Shown here in pieces: positions 4,725 to 5,838 of a stretch of DNA of 5,838 bases. The position numbers and the translations under genes were made by a program. How positions within the stretch are numbered: the first letter of the stretch is position 1; each line of letters begins with the position of its first letter. Source of the DNA: Bacillota bacterium (GTDB lineage Bacteria; Bacillota; Bacilli; Alicyclobacillales; SLC66); assembly GCA_021821225.1 (NCBI GenBank), contig JAKACR010000188.1, positions 1 to 5,838 of the forward strand, given 5' to 3'. Under the pieces are notes generated by a model. It saw only the letters and a program-made list of their open reading frames with translations, searched no databases and was not told the DNA's origin.

Positions 4725-5838
4725 CACTTCACCCCCTCGCCGGTGTCATCCTGCAAAGCGAGCGGCAGGATGATCCGCACCGTGGTGCCGATTCCCTCGG
4801 CGCTCTCAATATAGATTTCTCCGTCATGGCGCTGGATGATTTCCCTCGCGATGGCCAGTCCGAGTCCTGTCCCGCCCAGTTCGCGCGAACGGGCCTTGTC
4901 AACACGATAAAACCGATCAAAGATATAAGGCAGCTCTGTCGCGGGAATGCCCTGTCCATCGTCGGCCAGCCGGAGCACGGCGACTTCGCGCTCTCGGTCG
5001 ATAGATGCCTCCACCGTGATATGGCCGTTGGAGGATGTGTGTTTTAAAGAATTGGACACCACGTTGTCCAATACCTGATCGATCTGGTCGCGGTCGATCC
5101 AGACCTTTGCAGCGCCGCGCAATAAAGTCTCAAACCGGATACCCGCGCGAAACACCATGAGGGAGAATCGTTCCTCAAGACCACTCAACAGTTCGGAAAC
5201 CAGGACTGGCGCCTTGTGGGCCACCTCGTAGCCCGCGTCCAGGCGGGACAACTGAAGCAGATCCCGGATGAGTCTCGTCATGCGGTTGGTCTCCCGATCC
5301 ATCACCTGAAGAAACCGCACGGTCAGGGACGTGTCGTGCATGGCTCCTTCGAGCAACGCCTCCACGTAACTTTTGATCGTCGTGATCGGTGTGCGCAGTT
5401 CGTGCGAGACGTCCGCCACGAAACGCCGGCGCGCACTCTCCAGCCGTATCTCCTCCGTCACGTCGCGCATGACGTACACTCTCCCGCTTTTTGTCCCCCT
5501 CGCCTGTCCTCGCTCCCGCAGAGCGGTGACGGAAACCGCAACCGTATGTTCCTCCAGTTCCACCACGTGAACCTGATCTTCGGAAAATTTCCCCGGCAAT
5601 ACCGTCGCCAATTTGGCTCCAAGGGCGGAACGCGTGCAATGAAGCAGTTGCGCGGCGGCCGGATTCATCAGTAAAATATCGTCCGATCCGTTTGTCGCAA
5701 TCACTCCGTCGCTCATCGTGGACATGATCGCCTGCAGCCTGCTCTTTTCCTGTTCCGTACTCGCGATCGCGCTGCGCAGGCGGCCCGTCAGCATGTTGAA
5801 CGTCGACGCGAGTTCACCGATCTCGTCATTGGAATAGA
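4724..5838 (-). CDS. walK: Sensor histidine kinase WalK (YycG), 5'-truncated by the window edge
   Basis: WalK is the essential membrane histidine kinase that phosphorylates the response regulator WalR to control peptidoglycan hydrolases. The frame is open to the right edge, giving 370 visible residues. The first ones (YSNDEIGELASTFNML) are the end of a HAMP domain. A PAS domain follows at about residues 35-130, then HisKA with the H-box FVADVSHELRTP (phospho-acceptor His145, codon at 5402-5404). The HATPase_c domain has an N-box (LDNVVSNSLKHT, about 256-267), G1 (DDGQGIP, about 292-298), an F-box (IFDRFYRVD) and G2 (GGTGLGLA, about 321-328). The 225 residues after the His are close to the 220 of B. 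subtilis WalK, so about 245 N-terminal residues are missing: two membrane helices, the extracytoplasmic sensor domain and most of HAMP. The TGA stop overlaps the walH ATG. Two residues that bind metal in the S. aureus PAS domain are replaced here (Thr40, Arg124). PhoR-type kinases share this domain order, but the walHIJ neighbours settle the identity. Confidence 0.97.
   Translation of the reverse strand, partial: YSNDEIGELASTFNMLTGRLRSAIASTEQEKSRLQAIMSTMSDGVIATNGSDDILLMNPAAAQLLHCTRSALGAKLATVLPGKFSEDQVHVVELEEHTVAVSVTALRERGQARGTKSGRVYVMRDVTEEIRLESARRRFVADVSHELRTPITTIKSYVEALLEGAMHDTSLTVRFLQVMDRETNRMTRLIRDLLQLSRLDAGYEVAHKAPVLVSELLSGLEERFSLMVFRAGIRFETLLRGAAKVWIDRDQIDQVLDNVVSNSLKHTSSNGHITVEASIDREREVAVLRLADDGQGIPATELPYIFDRFYRVDKARSRELGGTGLGLAIAREIIQRHDGEIYIESAEGIGTTVRIILPLALQDDTGEGVK
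4730..4737 (-). promoter_or_regulatory. Ribosome binding site of walH, inside the end of walK
   Basis: The minus strand reads AGGGGGTG, one mismatch from AGGAGGTG, 5 bases before the ATG at 4724. It lies in the last codons of walK and favours the ATG over the GTG at 4727. Confidence 0.7.

Overview
The window holds one strand of genes, all read leftward (minus strand), with the conserved gene order walK-walH-walI-walJ-htrA-rlmH of the essential WalRK cell-wall signalling locus. This order is typical of Bacilli (Bacillota). The DNA is clearly G+C-rich and uses GTG and TTG starts freely. That suggests a G+C-rich lineage such as the Alicyclobacillaceae or a relative rather than Bacillus or Staphylococcus; the lineage guess is inference.

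Layout in the direction of transcription (right to left): the cytoplasmic part of the sensor histidine kinase WalK enters from the right edge (5838 to 4724). Its N-terminal sensor half, and presumably walR before it, lie outside. walH (yycH) follows with a TGATG stop/start overlap. walI (yycI) overlaps the end of walH by 19 bases and starts at TTG. walJ (yycJ), a metallo-beta-lactamase-fold nuclease, overlaps walI by GTGA. An 85-base gap with a 20-base-period direct repeat separates walJ from htrA, a membrane-anchored trypsin-like/PDZ protease with a very good ribosome binding site. Only 47 bases after htrA, the first 30 codons of rlmH (23S rRNA pseudouridine methyltransferase) begin and run off the left edge.

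How they work together: WalK phosphorylates WalR, which controls cell-wall hydrolases. WalH and WalI are single-pass membrane proteins that modulate WalK through membrane and extracytoplasmic contacts. WalJ is a DNA exonuclease carried in the same operon without a known signalling role. HtrA handles misfolded proteins at the outer face of the membrane. RlmH acts on ribosomes and is a syntenic neighbour, not a pathway member.

All complete genes look intact, with no frameshift, mobile element, tRNA, rRNA or CRISPR array. I found no undescribed system. The points worth a second look are modest: loss of the S. aureus-type metal ligands in the WalK PAS domain, an N-terminal extension on WalJ, the repeat before htrA, a strong hairpin inside rlmH, and visible homology between WalH and WalI.
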